64,000 nt of DNA from Methanomassiliicoccales archaeon LGM-RCC1 (GTDB lineage: Archaea; Thermoplasmatota; Thermoplasmata; Methanomassiliicoccales; Methanomethylophilaceae), in the NCBI GenBank assembly GCA_030168575.1, contig CP115555.1:1116001-1180000 (forward strand). The letters are read 5' to 3'. The notes below the pieces were generated by a model that worked only from the letters and a program-made list of their open reading frames with translations, did not search any database and was not told where the DNA came from. The position numbers and the translations under genes were made by a program. How positions within the stretch are numbered: position 1 is the first letter of the stretch; each line of letters begins with the position of its first letter. Positions 44,021 through 52,530 of the stretch are shown here, piece by piece.

Positions 44021-46294
44021 TTTCAATATGTTTTGGATAAGCGTGTTTGCACGGTCAACCGTATAGTCTGTGCCTTCATATCTGAGGGTGAGGTCCAGAG
44101 AGCATCCGTCCACGTATCCGGCGAAGTAGATCATGTATCCACTCACCTGGGTGCGGTATATGATGTATCCGAAGGCATCCTCGAACCCATCGGTACTCAG
44201 GGGCAGGTACTCCGTACCCTCCGTGTCATAACCGGCGGTCTTGGTCCTGTATGTGGACACTGCCTTGCTGTACGTCGCGAACGAGTTGGCAGAGGAATCG
44301 ACCTCCACGTGGCGGTTTCCGTTCCCGCTGTCCGCAGCAGATATGTTGGCGTAGGTATCAGTTGCACCCTCGTCCAAGGTGTAAGGCGACCCCAGATACA
44401 CGTTGAGGGATGTGCTGTCGAACGTCTGCAGCCAGGTCTTCGCGGATTTACCGGACTCAGAGGGGTATGCCGCATCGATGAGCTTAGCGAGATCATCCAT
44501 TGAGAACGACGGCCTCTTGACGATCTGCAGATCCACAAGACAGTGGTCGATGTAGCCTACGAACTTCATGCTTCCGAGCACATGTTCAGCATCAGGATCG
44601 GAGTTCACATAGTATCCGTATCCCTCGGTCAGACCGTTGGAGAACGGAAGTTCGGTGCATATTCCGCTGGTCCTTGCAGTTGTACCTACCTTGGCCTCAT
44701 ACGTGGCCTTAATCTCTTCGTACTTGGACTTGGCATCTTCCACCAGAGTGTACTTGATGTAGTATGTGCTTCCATCCGACACCACTTTCGACTCCTGAGA
44801 GTTGTTGTCGGGAGACAGTACGTACGGAGTGTACGAATAGTCGATCATCGGGTCCAAGTTGGAGTTCAGATCGTCCTTCATGATATTCCAGAACCTGTTG
44901 GCCAACGCCACGGTGCTGATATTCGATTCGATCTCCTTTGGTTCATCCCCTCCTCTATAGTCAAGGTAGTCCTGGTAGGTGATCACGGTCATCATGTCCT
45001 GAACGACATTGAAATCATTGTCAGCGACGGTGTTGTCCAGATAGCTGAGGTACTTGTCGACCATTGTCTGGAAGTATTTGTTGGCATCACTCATCGACAC
45101 AATGTCCGGATAGAACATTGCTGCCGCATACATCACTCTGCAGGGCGTGGGCATGGACAGGTTCAGGAAGAACATGTTCTCGAACTCAGAGGATTTTCTG
45201 ATTATGTCCAGGTCGCTGTTCTCGAACAGATACGAGGGGCTGACCACTGTACAGTCGCAGGTGTGGCAGTTCATGATGTAATCGATCTTGCCATTGTAGA
45301 TGGTGATCGCCTCCACATCGTTGATCTGTGTCGATCCGTTGCCTTCCAGATTGGCGACGTCTATTCCGCCGGCCTGAGTTCCGATCTTGGTGTACTGCGA
45401 CTCGTGCTGAGAGATGTAACGCCACATGCACATGGCGATGAACTTGGTGCGGTCCTTCTCGTCGAGTTTTGCGACGGCCTCGGTTACATCTACGATGGCC
45501 TTACGAGAATCGTTAGCGTAATTCAGGGCTTTCTGGAAGTAGTCCGGACCCAATAGGAATCCAAGGAGCATGGTGGCATCGATGGAGTATAAGGGGTCTG
45601 TGCACCTGATGTAAATGACAGGGATTCCAGCAACCAGAAGATCGTCCTTGTAGTCTCCGAGGGCATTGTCATTGTACGCCAATATGGCGCCGATACCGCC
45701 CTGGTCGTGGTATTCGCTGTCCGTGTTCTTAATCGCCTCCCATTCAGAGGTCTTTATCTGCCTAGCGGTGGTACCGAGGCATTTGGACACACCGTTGTGA
45801 TCGGCCTTGTAGAATGTATTGGTGTAGGAACTCTTGTTGGCGATGTAGCCTATGACCTTCTCGTCGCCGTCAAAAGTGAACATCAGCTGGAGCATATCGG
45901 GATTGATGGTGACCAGATTCTTCAGAGGATAGTCAATCTCCAGGAGATGTATGTCGCCAGTATCGTATACGTATTGGTCGATGAAGCGTATCTTGGTACT
46001 CTCTCCCGCTATGAGTTTCTCCACGATCACAGCATCGTTCTCTGTGATGGCGTCATCCCCATCAGCGTCAGCGTAGGGGTATTTGGAGAGATCCCCGCCG
46101 ATGTTCTCCCTTATCAGCTCCACATCTTTCGAGTCTATGGTGTAGTCCTCGTTGGCGTTGCCGTAGATCGGCAGGCTGGTCATCTTCAGATTGTCGTAAT
46201 TGCCACCGCCCGCGCCTCCTAACGCAATCACAGCTGCCGCCGCTAGAACGATGACCGCCGCTACTGCGATTATGATTAGATTGTTCTTTTCCAT
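44009..46294 (-). CDS. surface receptor: anchor, dockerin-like repeats, FecB/BtuF-like domain (paralogue 1)
   Basis: A 761-residue protein. An N-terminal membrane anchor (about 6-30) is followed by two dockerin-type calcium loops (about 44-95; the second reads DADGDDAITENDA). A FecB/BtuF-type binding domain comes next (about 100-430: 'LVTINPDMLQLMF', 'LLGFLLGPDYFQKALNYANDSRKAI', 'GTQAGGIDVANLEG'). Then come two copies of a module of about 100 residues ending in 'GYxDxC'. A CHTCDC motif in the binding domain could bind metal. It starts 16 bases after the paralogue's stop with a GGAGA ribosome site, so the two are co-transcribed. I infer a chelate receptor for the FecCD system next door. Confidence 0.75.
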   Translation of the reverse strand: MEKNNLIIIAVAAVIVLAAAAVIALGGAGGGNYDNLKMTSLPIYGNANEDYTIDSKDVELIRENIGGDLSKYPYADADGDDAITENDAVIVEKLIAGESTKIRFIDQYVYDTGDIHLLEIDYPLKNLVTINPDMLQLMFTFDGDEKVIGYIANKSSYTNTFYKADHNGVSKCLGTTARQIKTSEWEAIKNTDSEYHDQGGIGAILAYNDNALGDYKDDLLVAGIPVIYIRCTDPLYSIDATMLLGFLLGPDYFQKALNYANDSRKAIVDVTEAVAKLDEKDRTKFIAMCMWRYISQHESQYTKIGTQAGGIDVANLEGNGSTQINDVEAITIYNGKIDYIMNCHTCDCTVVSPSYLFENSDLDIIRKSSEFENMFFLNLSMPTPCRVMYAAAMFYPDIVSMSDANKYFQTMVDKYLSYLDNTVADNDFNVVQDMMTVITYQDYLDYRGGDEPKEIESNISTVALANRFWNIMKDDLNSNLDPMIDYSYTPYVLSPDNNSQESKVVSDGSTYYIKYTLVEDAKSKYEEIKATYEAKVGTTARTSGICTELPFSNGLTEGYGYYVNSDPDAEHVLGSMKFVGYIDHCLVDLQIVKRPSFSMDDLAKLIDAAYPSESGKSAKTWLQTFDSTSLNVYLGSPYTLDEGATDTYANISAADSGNGNRHVEVDSSANSFATYSKAVSTYRTKTAGYDTEGTEYLPLSTDGFEDAFGYIIYRTQVSGYMIYFAGYVDGCSLDLTLRYEGTDYTVDRANTLIQNILKAEP

Positions 46295-46310
46295 TTCATT
46301 GTCTCCTAGA

Positions 46311-48575
46311 TCACGGGATGGTTTTCGCTACTGCGTTCACCAGTTCAGCAGTGTTCTGGTCGTTGAACTCGGGGTTTCCTCTGAGATACATGGTCACGAA
46401 GCAGCCGTCCTTGTATCCGACAAATTTCAGCATCCAGAATCCGCCCTGCCTGACGGCCTGTCCGTAGAATCCGTATCCGTCGTCAAAGCCTCCTTTCTCG
46501 ACTGCCATTGCGGTACCTCCCATATAGTCGGTGCCAATCTTGTCGATGTATTCCTGCTTCTCGTTGAGGAATTTGACCAGCGCATCAGAGCTGTTGTCGT
46601 AGGTGATGTAATAGTATTTTCCGGCGTCGTTCGCTGAACATCCTATCTCCGCCTTCACATCATTGCTGTTGGGAATGAGAGAGTACGGAGGATAGTCCAG
46701 TTTACTCAGAAGATTGAGGTCAAGCTTGTTGGCCGAATCCACAGCAGAGAAACTGCCGTCCACCGCCCACGCCGAAGTCACGATCTCCTGGAGGTCCACA
46801 TCCGAGAACGATGGTTTCTTCGCCAGATGGATGAGGATGAAACATTCCTTGTAGTATCCTGCGTAGTGCATGGATCCGATCTGTCCCTTCTCCGTGGTGT
46901 TCACGTAATAACCGAATCCGTCGGTGAGGCCGGTGACCACATCCATGGCGACATAGGTGCCTCCCATGGAGGACGATTGTCCAACCTTCTGCTCGAACTC
47001 TGCTTTCTTCGCCTCGAATACGGATTTCGCATCGTTGTACAGCTTAACGTTGACATAGTAGTTACCGGAGTTGGAGAGGACGTCAGCGGACTGGTCGTTC
47101 GAAGAATCTTTGAGATAGAAACCATCGCCGGAGAATCCTTCAAGGTCCATGGTGTCAAGGAAGTGCTGGGCTACGAGCTTCGCATTGATCTCTGAGGTGA
47201 CCTTTTCGCCAGGGTCTCCTCCGCCCTCGTTCACATAATCCTGGTAGGTGATTATGGTGAACATGTCCTTGGATACGTCGAAATATCCGTCGGAGACGGT
47301 CTCGTGAAGGTACGGCATGTACTTGTCGACAGTGCTTTGGAAGTATGCATCCGCATCAGCTTTCGACACCAGGTCCGGGTAGAACATTGATGCTACGTAC
47401 ATCACCCTGCAGGGAACCGGCATGGACATGTTGATCCAGAACATGTCCTTGTAGTGAGTGCTCTTGGCCATGTATCTGACACCGTTGTCCTCCCAGAGGG
47501 ATGTTGCGGTGACATTCGTACAGTCCTGGGTGGTGCAGTTGATCATGTAGTCTATCTTGTTGTTGTACTTCGTGATGGCTTCCACATCCTGAAGACGCTC
47601 CGAGGAGTTACCGGAGATACCGACGACAGACTTGCCCCCAGCTTGTATTCCGAGTTTGTTATACTGCGATTCATCCTGTGCTATGTAGCAGATCATGCAC
47701 AGGGAGATGAAGCGTTTCTTGTCCTTGTCAGCTATATTGCCGACTATGTCGCTGACTTCGCTTATGGTCTGCTTGCAATCGTTAGCGAAAACAGTTGCTT
47801 TGGCTGCATGCTCAGGACCCATGAGGGTTCCCAGCAGCAGAGCCGCATCAATCGAATAGATGGGGTCAGTGCATCTCAGGAATATGAGCGGGAATCCTGC
47901 CGCTATGATGTCATCCTCATAGTCTCCGAGAGCGGCTTTGCTGTGAACGACGATCGCTCCGATCTGCCTTCCTTCTTCCTGTAGCTCCACATCGAGGTTC
48001 TTGATGCCCACCCAGTCGGTGGAACCGATGTACCTTGCTGTCTCGCCTACCTGTTTGGAGAAGCCGTTATGGGTGACCTTGTAGAACTCGTTGGGGTAGT
48101 TGGCGATGTTGGCAACGTATCCCGCTACCACATCGTCAGCATCAATCATCATCGTCAGCAGCAGCATGTCCGCGTTCTGAGTGACGATATCCCTGAGCGG
48201 ATAGTCGATCTTAACGTAGTGGTATTTGCCGGCCACCAGATCGTACTGGTCGACGAACCATACCGGTGTGTTTTCCCCGTTGATGATCTTCTGTACGATT
48301 GCTATGTCCTTGCTGGTCACAGCGCCATCCCTATCGGCATCTGCGAAGGGATAGTCTTCCAAGGGGATGCTCTCGTCAATCATCTTCTGGATGAGGTCTA
48401 TGTCCTTCTGGTCTATGGTCGTGTCATCATTCGCATTCCCATAGATGGGGAGGGCAGTCTTGTCCAGAAGCTCTTCGCCGCCTTCTCCGTTTCCGTTCAG
48501 GATGAAAACGGCTGCTCCTGCTATTGCGACTACCGCTACCAAGGCAATTGCAATCATGGTCACGTTCGACTTCAT
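46311..48575 (-). CDS. surface receptor: anchor, dockerin-like repeats, FecB/BtuF-like domain (paralogue 2)
   Basis: A 754-residue paralogue with the same order: membrane anchor (about 7-27), dockerin-like repeats ('NANDDTTIDQKDIDLIQKM', 'DADRDGAVTSKDIAIVQK'), FecB/BtuF-like domain ('IVTQNADMLLLTMM', 'LLGTLMGPEHAAKATVFAND', 'GIQAGGKSVVGISG'), and two C-terminal modules with 'GFYKEC/GYKDGC'-type ends. The CHTCDC of paralogue 1 is CTTQDC here, so ligands may differ. ATG 48575 (MKSNVTMIAIAL) is preferred over an in-frame start 24 bases upstream; a minus-strand TATA-like CTTTTATAGG lies near 48606-48616. It is divergent from the permease genes. Confidence 0.75.
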   Translation of the reverse strand: MKSNVTMIAIALVAVVAIAGAAVFILNGNGEGGEELLDKTALPIYGNANDDTTIDQKDIDLIQKMIDESIPLEDYPFADADRDGAVTSKDIAIVQKIINGENTPVWFVDQYDLVAGKYHYVKIDYPLRDIVTQNADMLLLTMMIDADDVVAGYVANIANYPNEFYKVTHNGFSKQVGETARYIGSTDWVGIKNLDVELQEEGRQIGAIVVHSKAALGDYEDDIIAAGFPLIFLRCTDPIYSIDAALLLGTLMGPEHAAKATVFANDCKQTISEVSDIVGNIADKDKKRFISLCMICYIAQDESQYNKLGIQAGGKSVVGISGNSSERLQDVEAITKYNNKIDYMINCTTQDCTNVTATSLWEDNGVRYMAKSTHYKDMFWINMSMPVPCRVMYVASMFYPDLVSKADADAYFQSTVDKYMPYLHETVSDGYFDVSKDMFTIITYQDYVNEGGGDPGEKVTSEINAKLVAQHFLDTMDLEGFSGDGFYLKDSSNDQSADVLSNSGNYYVNVKLYNDAKSVFEAKKAEFEQKVGQSSSMGGTYVAMDVVTGLTDGFGYYVNTTEKGQIGSMHYAGYYKECFILIHLAKKPSFSDVDLQEIVTSAWAVDGSFSAVDSANKLDLNLLSKLDYPPYSLIPNSNDVKAEIGCSANDAGKYYYITYDNSSDALVKFLNEKQEYIDKIGTDYMGGTAMAVEKGGFDDGYGFYGQAVRQGGFWMLKFVGYKDGCFVTMYLRGNPEFNDQNTAELVNAVAKTIP

Positions 48576-48680
48576 GTTATCAATGCCAACTGTTATCATT
48601 TCTCCCTATAAAAGTTGGAAGTATTAACCAACAATATTGGGGGTCGGAGGTCGCTACCAATTAATACGAAAAAACAAATT

Positions 48681-48693
48681 GGATGTCTCATCC
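48681..48693 (+). promoter_or_regulatory. shared operator candidate, site A (GGATG-TCT-CATCC)
   Basis: Inverted repeat with 5-base arms and a 3-base centre, overlapping the start codon (48683) of the first permease gene, about 20 bases after a TATA-like AATTAATAC. The same repeat is found at 51724-51736 and 53187-53199. Confidence 0.5.
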
Positions 48694-49777
48694 GATGATC
48701 GAGGAGATAGAAAGAACCGGCAAGGAGCAGTACAAAAGCTCCATAGCCCGCAAATTCGCATTTCTAGCGATATGTCTAATAGCCCTCATCATCACAACCC
48801 TGGTCTCATGCTCTGTCGGTACAGGATACGAGTTCACGAAGACCGCGCAGGTCATTTGGGACCACATTACCGGTGTCACATACGAGATCAGGAGTCCGGA
48901 TTGGTGGGCCGATTACTACATTTTCAACAATGTCATGCCCGGAGTGATAATGGCATTGATCGCCGGTGCAGGTCTGGCCCTGGCCGGTACCGTCATGCAG
49001 AGCATGATGGAGAATCCTCTCGCAGATGCGTATACCACCGGAATCTCTTCGGGAGCATGTCTGGGAGCAGTAGTGGCCATAATCATGGGATTCTCCTACT
49101 CCACGGTCGTATCGGGGGCAGGAATAGTCATCAATGCATTCATCGGGTCGCTCATACCGGCGGTCATAGTGATATTGATGGTGCGTTTTGTTGGCAATTC
49201 GCCATCGACGATCATCCTCATAGGAACCGCATTGACATTCTTCTTCAACTCATTGGTAACGCTGGTGATGATCACCGCCAGCACAGAGAGTCTTCAGGAC
49301 GCATACATATGGCAGGTCGGAAGCGTCACCAACGCATCCTGGGCGGATATGCCCCTAATGTTGGTGATGACAGTGGCTTCCGCGATCCTCGTTCAGCTAT
49401 CGTCCAGTAAGCTCAATATCATGGCTCTGGGAGAGAAGAGCGCCAAGAGTCTCGGATTGGATGTGGTCCAGTTCAGGATGCTGTGCATCATCCTGACATC
49501 GGTGCTCATCGCATCGATCATCTCATTCACGGGAATCATAGGTTTCATCGGTCTCGTGGCGCCGCACATGACCCGTTATCTGGTCGGAGGGGACAACAAG
49601 TTCGTAGTTCCCGGATCCATCATACTGGGCTCCACGGTTTTGGTCATAGCAGACCTAGTATCGCGTCTTCTCACGGGATTCGGATACATCCCTCTGGGAG
49701 TCGTCATGTCGTTCATCGGCGCGCCCGTGTTCCTCTATCTCATCGTCAGACGTAAAGCTCAGAAGGAGGTGTTCTGA
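48683..49777 (+). CDS. FecCD-family ABC permease, subunit 1
   Basis: A 364-residue importer permease with about ten transmembrane helices, family motifs 'MPGVIMALIAGAGLALAGTVMQSMMENPLADAYTTGISSGACLGA' spanning residues about 87-130, and late 'GIIGFIGLVAPHMTRYLVGGDNKFVVPGS'. Family members import iron-siderophore complexes, haem or cobalamin. ATG 48683 coincides with a palindrome; ATG 48695 is also possible. The stop overlaps the next gene (TGATG). The N-terminal tail is longer than usual. Confidence 0.93.
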   Translation: MSHPMIEEIERTGKEQYKSSIARKFAFLAICLIALIITTLVSCSVGTGYEFTKTAQVIWDHITGVTYEIRSPDWWADYYIFNNVMPGVIMALIAGAGLALAGTVMQSMMENPLADAYTTGISSGACLGAVVAIIMGFSYSTVVSGAGIVINAFIGSLIPAVIVILMVRFVGNSPSTIILIGTALTFFFNSLVTLVMITASTESLQDAYIWQVGSVTNASWADMPLMLVMTVASAILVQLSSSKLNIMALGEKSAKSLGLDVVQFRMLCIILTSVLIASIISFTGIIGFIGLVAPHMTRYLVGGDNKFVVPGSIILGSTVLVIADLVSRLLTGFGYIPLGVVMSFIGAPVFLYLIVRRKAQKEVF

Positions 49778-50826
49778 TGGGCAAGGAGGATTACTACAGA
49801 TCGATCCGCAGGAAATGGTTCTTCATCATCCTCTGCGCGGTGCTGACCGTAGTTGCCATAGTCCTCTCTCTGTCGATAGGAATGTACGAGCTGAGCTTCG
49901 TGGATTGTTATACGATCCTTATCGATCACATCATGGGGAACATAACCGACCCGTACTCTGATGATATCGTCATCAACACGAGGCTGCCCATCTCATTGTT
50001 CGCGGTCATCGTAGGTGCCGTACTTGCGCTGGGCGGTGCGGTCATGCAGTCCATGCTCCGCAACCCTCTGGCCGACCCATATACCATGGGAGTCTCGTCA
50101 GGTGCACTGTTGGGTGCATCAATCGCGATCGTCCTCGGGAACACGATCATGCCGTTCTTCGGTGAACCATGGGTCAGGATAGTGATGGCATTCGGATTCT
50201 CGCTGATCCCGGTGGCGGTAATCCTGCTGTTTTCATTCAGGCGCAGGGTGACGGCCACAAAGATCATCCTTATCGGAATCGCGATGATGTACATCTTCTC
50301 AGCTATCGTCCAGTTGCTGATGATAACCGCTTCGGAGGAGACTCTATCCGAGATCTACTCCTGGAGGGTCGGAACCCTGGCGCTCACGGAATGGAGCACC
50401 ATCCCGATACCTCTAGCCATCAGTCTGGTCTGCGGTGCCATCATATTCTATCATCACAGACGCATCAATGTCATGATGGCCGGTGCCAATTCAGCTCACT
50501 CCATGGGAGTGGACCCCAGGAAGACGATCCTGGTGGAGATCACACTGGTATCATTGATGACCGCGGCAGTGGTCTGCTTCACAGGTACCATCGGTTTCGT
50601 TGGTCTGGTCGCCCCGCACATCGCGAGGCTGTTCGTCGGTTCCGAGACAAAACATCTTCTTCCCGCTTCGGCGGTATTCGGAGGACTATTCCTCCTGTTG
50701 GCGAACTGTATCGCCAGGGTTTCCGGGGAGTTCGCTCTGCCCGTGGGAGTCATCAGCGCCATCATCGGATGCCCGTTGTTCATAATCATACTGATCAGGA
50801 TGCGCAGGAAGAGCGCTTGGAGATGA
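49777..50826 (+). CDS. FecCD-family ABC permease, subunit 2
   Basis: A 349-residue permease with the same fold and motifs as its neighbour ('LGGAVMQSMLRNPLADPYTMGVSSGALLGA', 'GTIGFVGLVAPHIARLFVGSETKHLLPAS'). Two different permease subunits in tandem suggest a heterodimer like FecC-FecD rather than a BtuC-type homodimer. A ribosome site AAGGAGGT lies 6 bases before the start inside the end of subunit 1. Confidence 0.93.
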   Translation: MGKEDYYRSIRRKWFFIILCAVLTVVAIVLSLSIGMYELSFVDCYTILIDHIMGNITDPYSDDIVINTRLPISLFAVIVGAVLALGGAVMQSMLRNPLADPYTMGVSSGALLGASIAIVLGNTIMPFFGEPWVRIVMAFGFSLIPVAVILLFSFRRRVTATKIILIGIAMMYIFSAIVQLLMITASEETLSEIYSWRVGTLALTEWSTIPIPLAISLVCGAIIFYHHRRINVMMAGANSAHSMGVDPRKTILVEITLVSLMTAAVVCFTGTIGFVGLVAPHIARLFVGSETKHLLPASAVFGGLFLLLANCIARVSGEFALPVGVISAIIGCPLFIIILIRMRRKSAWR

Positions 50827-50832
50827 GGATAA

Positions 50833-51663
50833 ATGAGGTTAGTAATTGACGGAATAGAATTTGGGTACTCTAGCTTACCTGTGCTCAAGGACATAACGCT
50901 GGATGCAAACGGTCCGCAGCTCCTTTCGATCATAGGGCCCAACGGAGTCGGAAAGTCCACGCTGATCCACTGCATCAATAGGATCCTTTCCCCCAACAAG
51001 GGTACCGTGATGATCGACGGCGATCTTGTAAATGACATCTCGCTCAAGGATCTCGCAAAGAAAGTCGGTTACGTTCCCTACTCCGCCAACGATACCTTCC
51101 CTCTGTCTGTGGTGGACACTGTGCTCATGGGGCGCCATCCTCACGCCACCTACAAGTCAATGGATAAGGATCTGGACATAGTCTATGAGACCCTGAAGCT
51201 TCTGGACATAGAGGACCTCGCAATGAGGAACTTCGATGAGCTCTCCGCAGGACAGCACCAGAAGGTCATGCTCGCCAGGGGATTGGTCCAGGAGCCCGAG
51301 ATCCTGCTGTTGGACGAGCCGACCTCGAACCTGGACATCAAGCACCAGATGGAGGTCACACGTATCCTCAGGGATCTTTCCCAGAAGAAGGGCATCCTGG
51401 TCATAATGATCAGTCACGACCTCAACATCGCTGCCAAGTATTCCGATACGATGATCATGCTCTATGGCGGTTCCATATATGCGATAGGGACGCCTTCAGA
51501 AGTCATCACGAAGGAGAACATCAAGGCAGTCTATGACGTGGATTCAGAAATCATCGACAGTCACGGAAGGCCGCATCTCATAATGTTAGATGACGAGTTC
51601 GATGCCGAGTCGGCCTCTCTTGCTGCGGATACTTATGCCGTAAAGGAAAGAAGGGCAATCTGA
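50833..51663 (+). CDS. FecE/BtuD-type ABC importer ATPase
   Basis: A 276-residue ATPase with Walker A GPNGVGKST (about 35-43), signature LSAGQHQKV, Walker B 'ILLLDEPTSNLD' and switch 'ISHDLNIAAKYSD', in the form typical of iron-siderophore, haem and cobalamin importers. It starts 6 bases after the second permease. The C-terminal 40 residues after 'GTPSEVITKENIKAVYDVDSEI' extend slightly beyond the usual end. Confidence 0.94.
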   Translation: MRLVIDGIEFGYSSLPVLKDITLDANGPQLLSIIGPNGVGKSTLIHCINRILSPNKGTVMIDGDLVNDISLKDLAKKVGYVPYSANDTFPLSVVDTVLMGRHPHATYKSMDKDLDIVYETLKLLDIEDLAMRNFDELSAGQHQKVMLARGLVQEPEILLLDEPTSNLDIKHQMEVTRILRDLSQKKGILVIMISHDLNIAAKYSDTMIMLYGGSIYAIGTPSEVITKENIKAVYDVDSEIIDSHGRPHLIMLDDEFDAESASLAADTYAVKERRAI

Positions 51664-51678
51664 CACCCAGTACGAATT

Positions 51679-51706
51679 GGATGGTTAGTACAATTTAAGT
51701 ACATCC
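51679..51706 (+). promoter_or_regulatory. promoter region of the anchored protein gene with GGATG / CATCC half-sites
   Basis: GGATG (51679-51683) and CATCC (51702-51706) flank a TATA-like CAATTTAAG (51691-51699). They are the same half-sites as in the shared operator, with wider spacing. Confidence 0.4.
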
Positions 51707-51723
51707 ATCTCACTTCACCGGAT

Positions 51724-51736
51724 GGATATCTTATCC
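51724..51736 (+). promoter_or_regulatory. shared operator candidate, site B (GGATA-TCT-TATCC)
   Basis: Inverted repeat with 5-base arms and the same TCT centre as site A, located around or just after the expected transcription start and 12 bases before ATG 51748. Confidence 0.5.
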
Positions 51737-51747
51737 AAGAGGATATT

Positions 51748-52494
51748 ATGGAAAAGAAGACAATGACAATCGTCGCTGTCGTTGCTGTTGTGATCATCAT
51801 CGCAGCAGCAGCTTGCGTCTTCCTCCTCCCTGCAAAGAACTACAACGCGCAGGAACTGGCAGAGAAGTTCGTCAAGGACTACGACGGAGAGTTCGGAGAT
51901 TTCGAAGTCGCAATCGGCGGAACAAAAGACCTTGCAATTCTGTCCTACACAACCAACACAGTGATCCCTTCAACCGGAGAAGTTCTGGACAAGACCAGGT
52001 CGAGCAACATCAAAGTCATCCACTTCGAGACCAAAGATGCAGCTACCGCAGCATACGACAACTACATCAAAATTCATGACGCACCTTACGAGTCCACCAA
52101 CGGATCCAGCGGAGAAACCATCTATTCCCAGCTGACTCCTGTCGGAATGGCAAAGGATTTCGTCACAGTTCTCAACGGAACGAAGAACATCGAGCTCCAC
52201 TCGATCGACGGAGTTTCTGTAAAGAACGTCAAGGCCAGCGATTACGGATGCGATCAGATCTACGTCCTCTACGGAGCGTACCACCCTACAAAGACAACCA
52301 TTGCAGCATTCACATTGGCAATGGGAGTCATCCAGGATGGAAACAACCTGATCGTCTTCAACCAGTCTACTTCTGACAAGTTCGGACTGTACCTGAACAA
52401 AGCGATTTACGACGAGGATATCGTTGGAATCCTTTCTAAGATCACACAGGCTGACTACGAGAAGGAACTGACAAAGCTCATCAAGGCTTTCTGA
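51748..52494 (+). CDS. membrane-anchored outer-face protein of the uptake locus
   Basis: A 248-residue protein of unknown function. It has an N-terminal anchor (about 5-29) much like those of the two receptors and of the flavodoxin, then about 215 residues outside. The segment 'KVIHFETKDAATAAYDNYI' and a later strand-rich part with 'YGCDQIYVLYGAY' loosely recall the C-terminal modules of the receptors ('xDAxxxYxxxxxxY ... GYxDxC'). It could be a stand-alone relative, which I cannot confirm by eye. A shared operator sits in its leader. A terminator follows. Confidence 0.65.
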   Translation: MEKKTMTIVAVVAVVIIIAAAACVFLLPAKNYNAQELAEKFVKDYDGEFGDFEVAIGGTKDLAILSYTTNTVIPSTGEVLDKTRSSNIKVIHFETKDAATAAYDNYIKIHDAPYESTNGSSGETIYSQLTPVGMAKDFVTVLNGTKNIELHSIDGVSVKNVKASDYGCDQIYVLYGAYHPTKTTIAAFTLAMGVIQDGNNLIVFNQSTSDKFGLYLNKAIYDEDIVGILSKITQADYEKELTKLIKAF

Positions 52495-52506
52495 TAAACT
52501 AAAAAC

Positions 52507-52526
52507 GTAGGGGGTTATCCCCCTAC
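52507..52526. terminator. bidirectional terminator
   Basis: Perfect 8-bp stem GTAGGGGG-TTAT-CCCCCTAC, 12 bases after the plus-strand stop and 4 bases before the minus-strand flavodoxin stop. A-rich before it and T-rich after it, so usable from both sides. Confidence 0.8.
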
Positions 52527-52530
52527 TAAT

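Noticed and set aside
48576-48682. Cobalamin riboswitch between the receptor and permease genes
   Set aside because: The 107-base divergent region is AT-rich and too short for a B12 aptamer; no B12-box-like sequence is seen.
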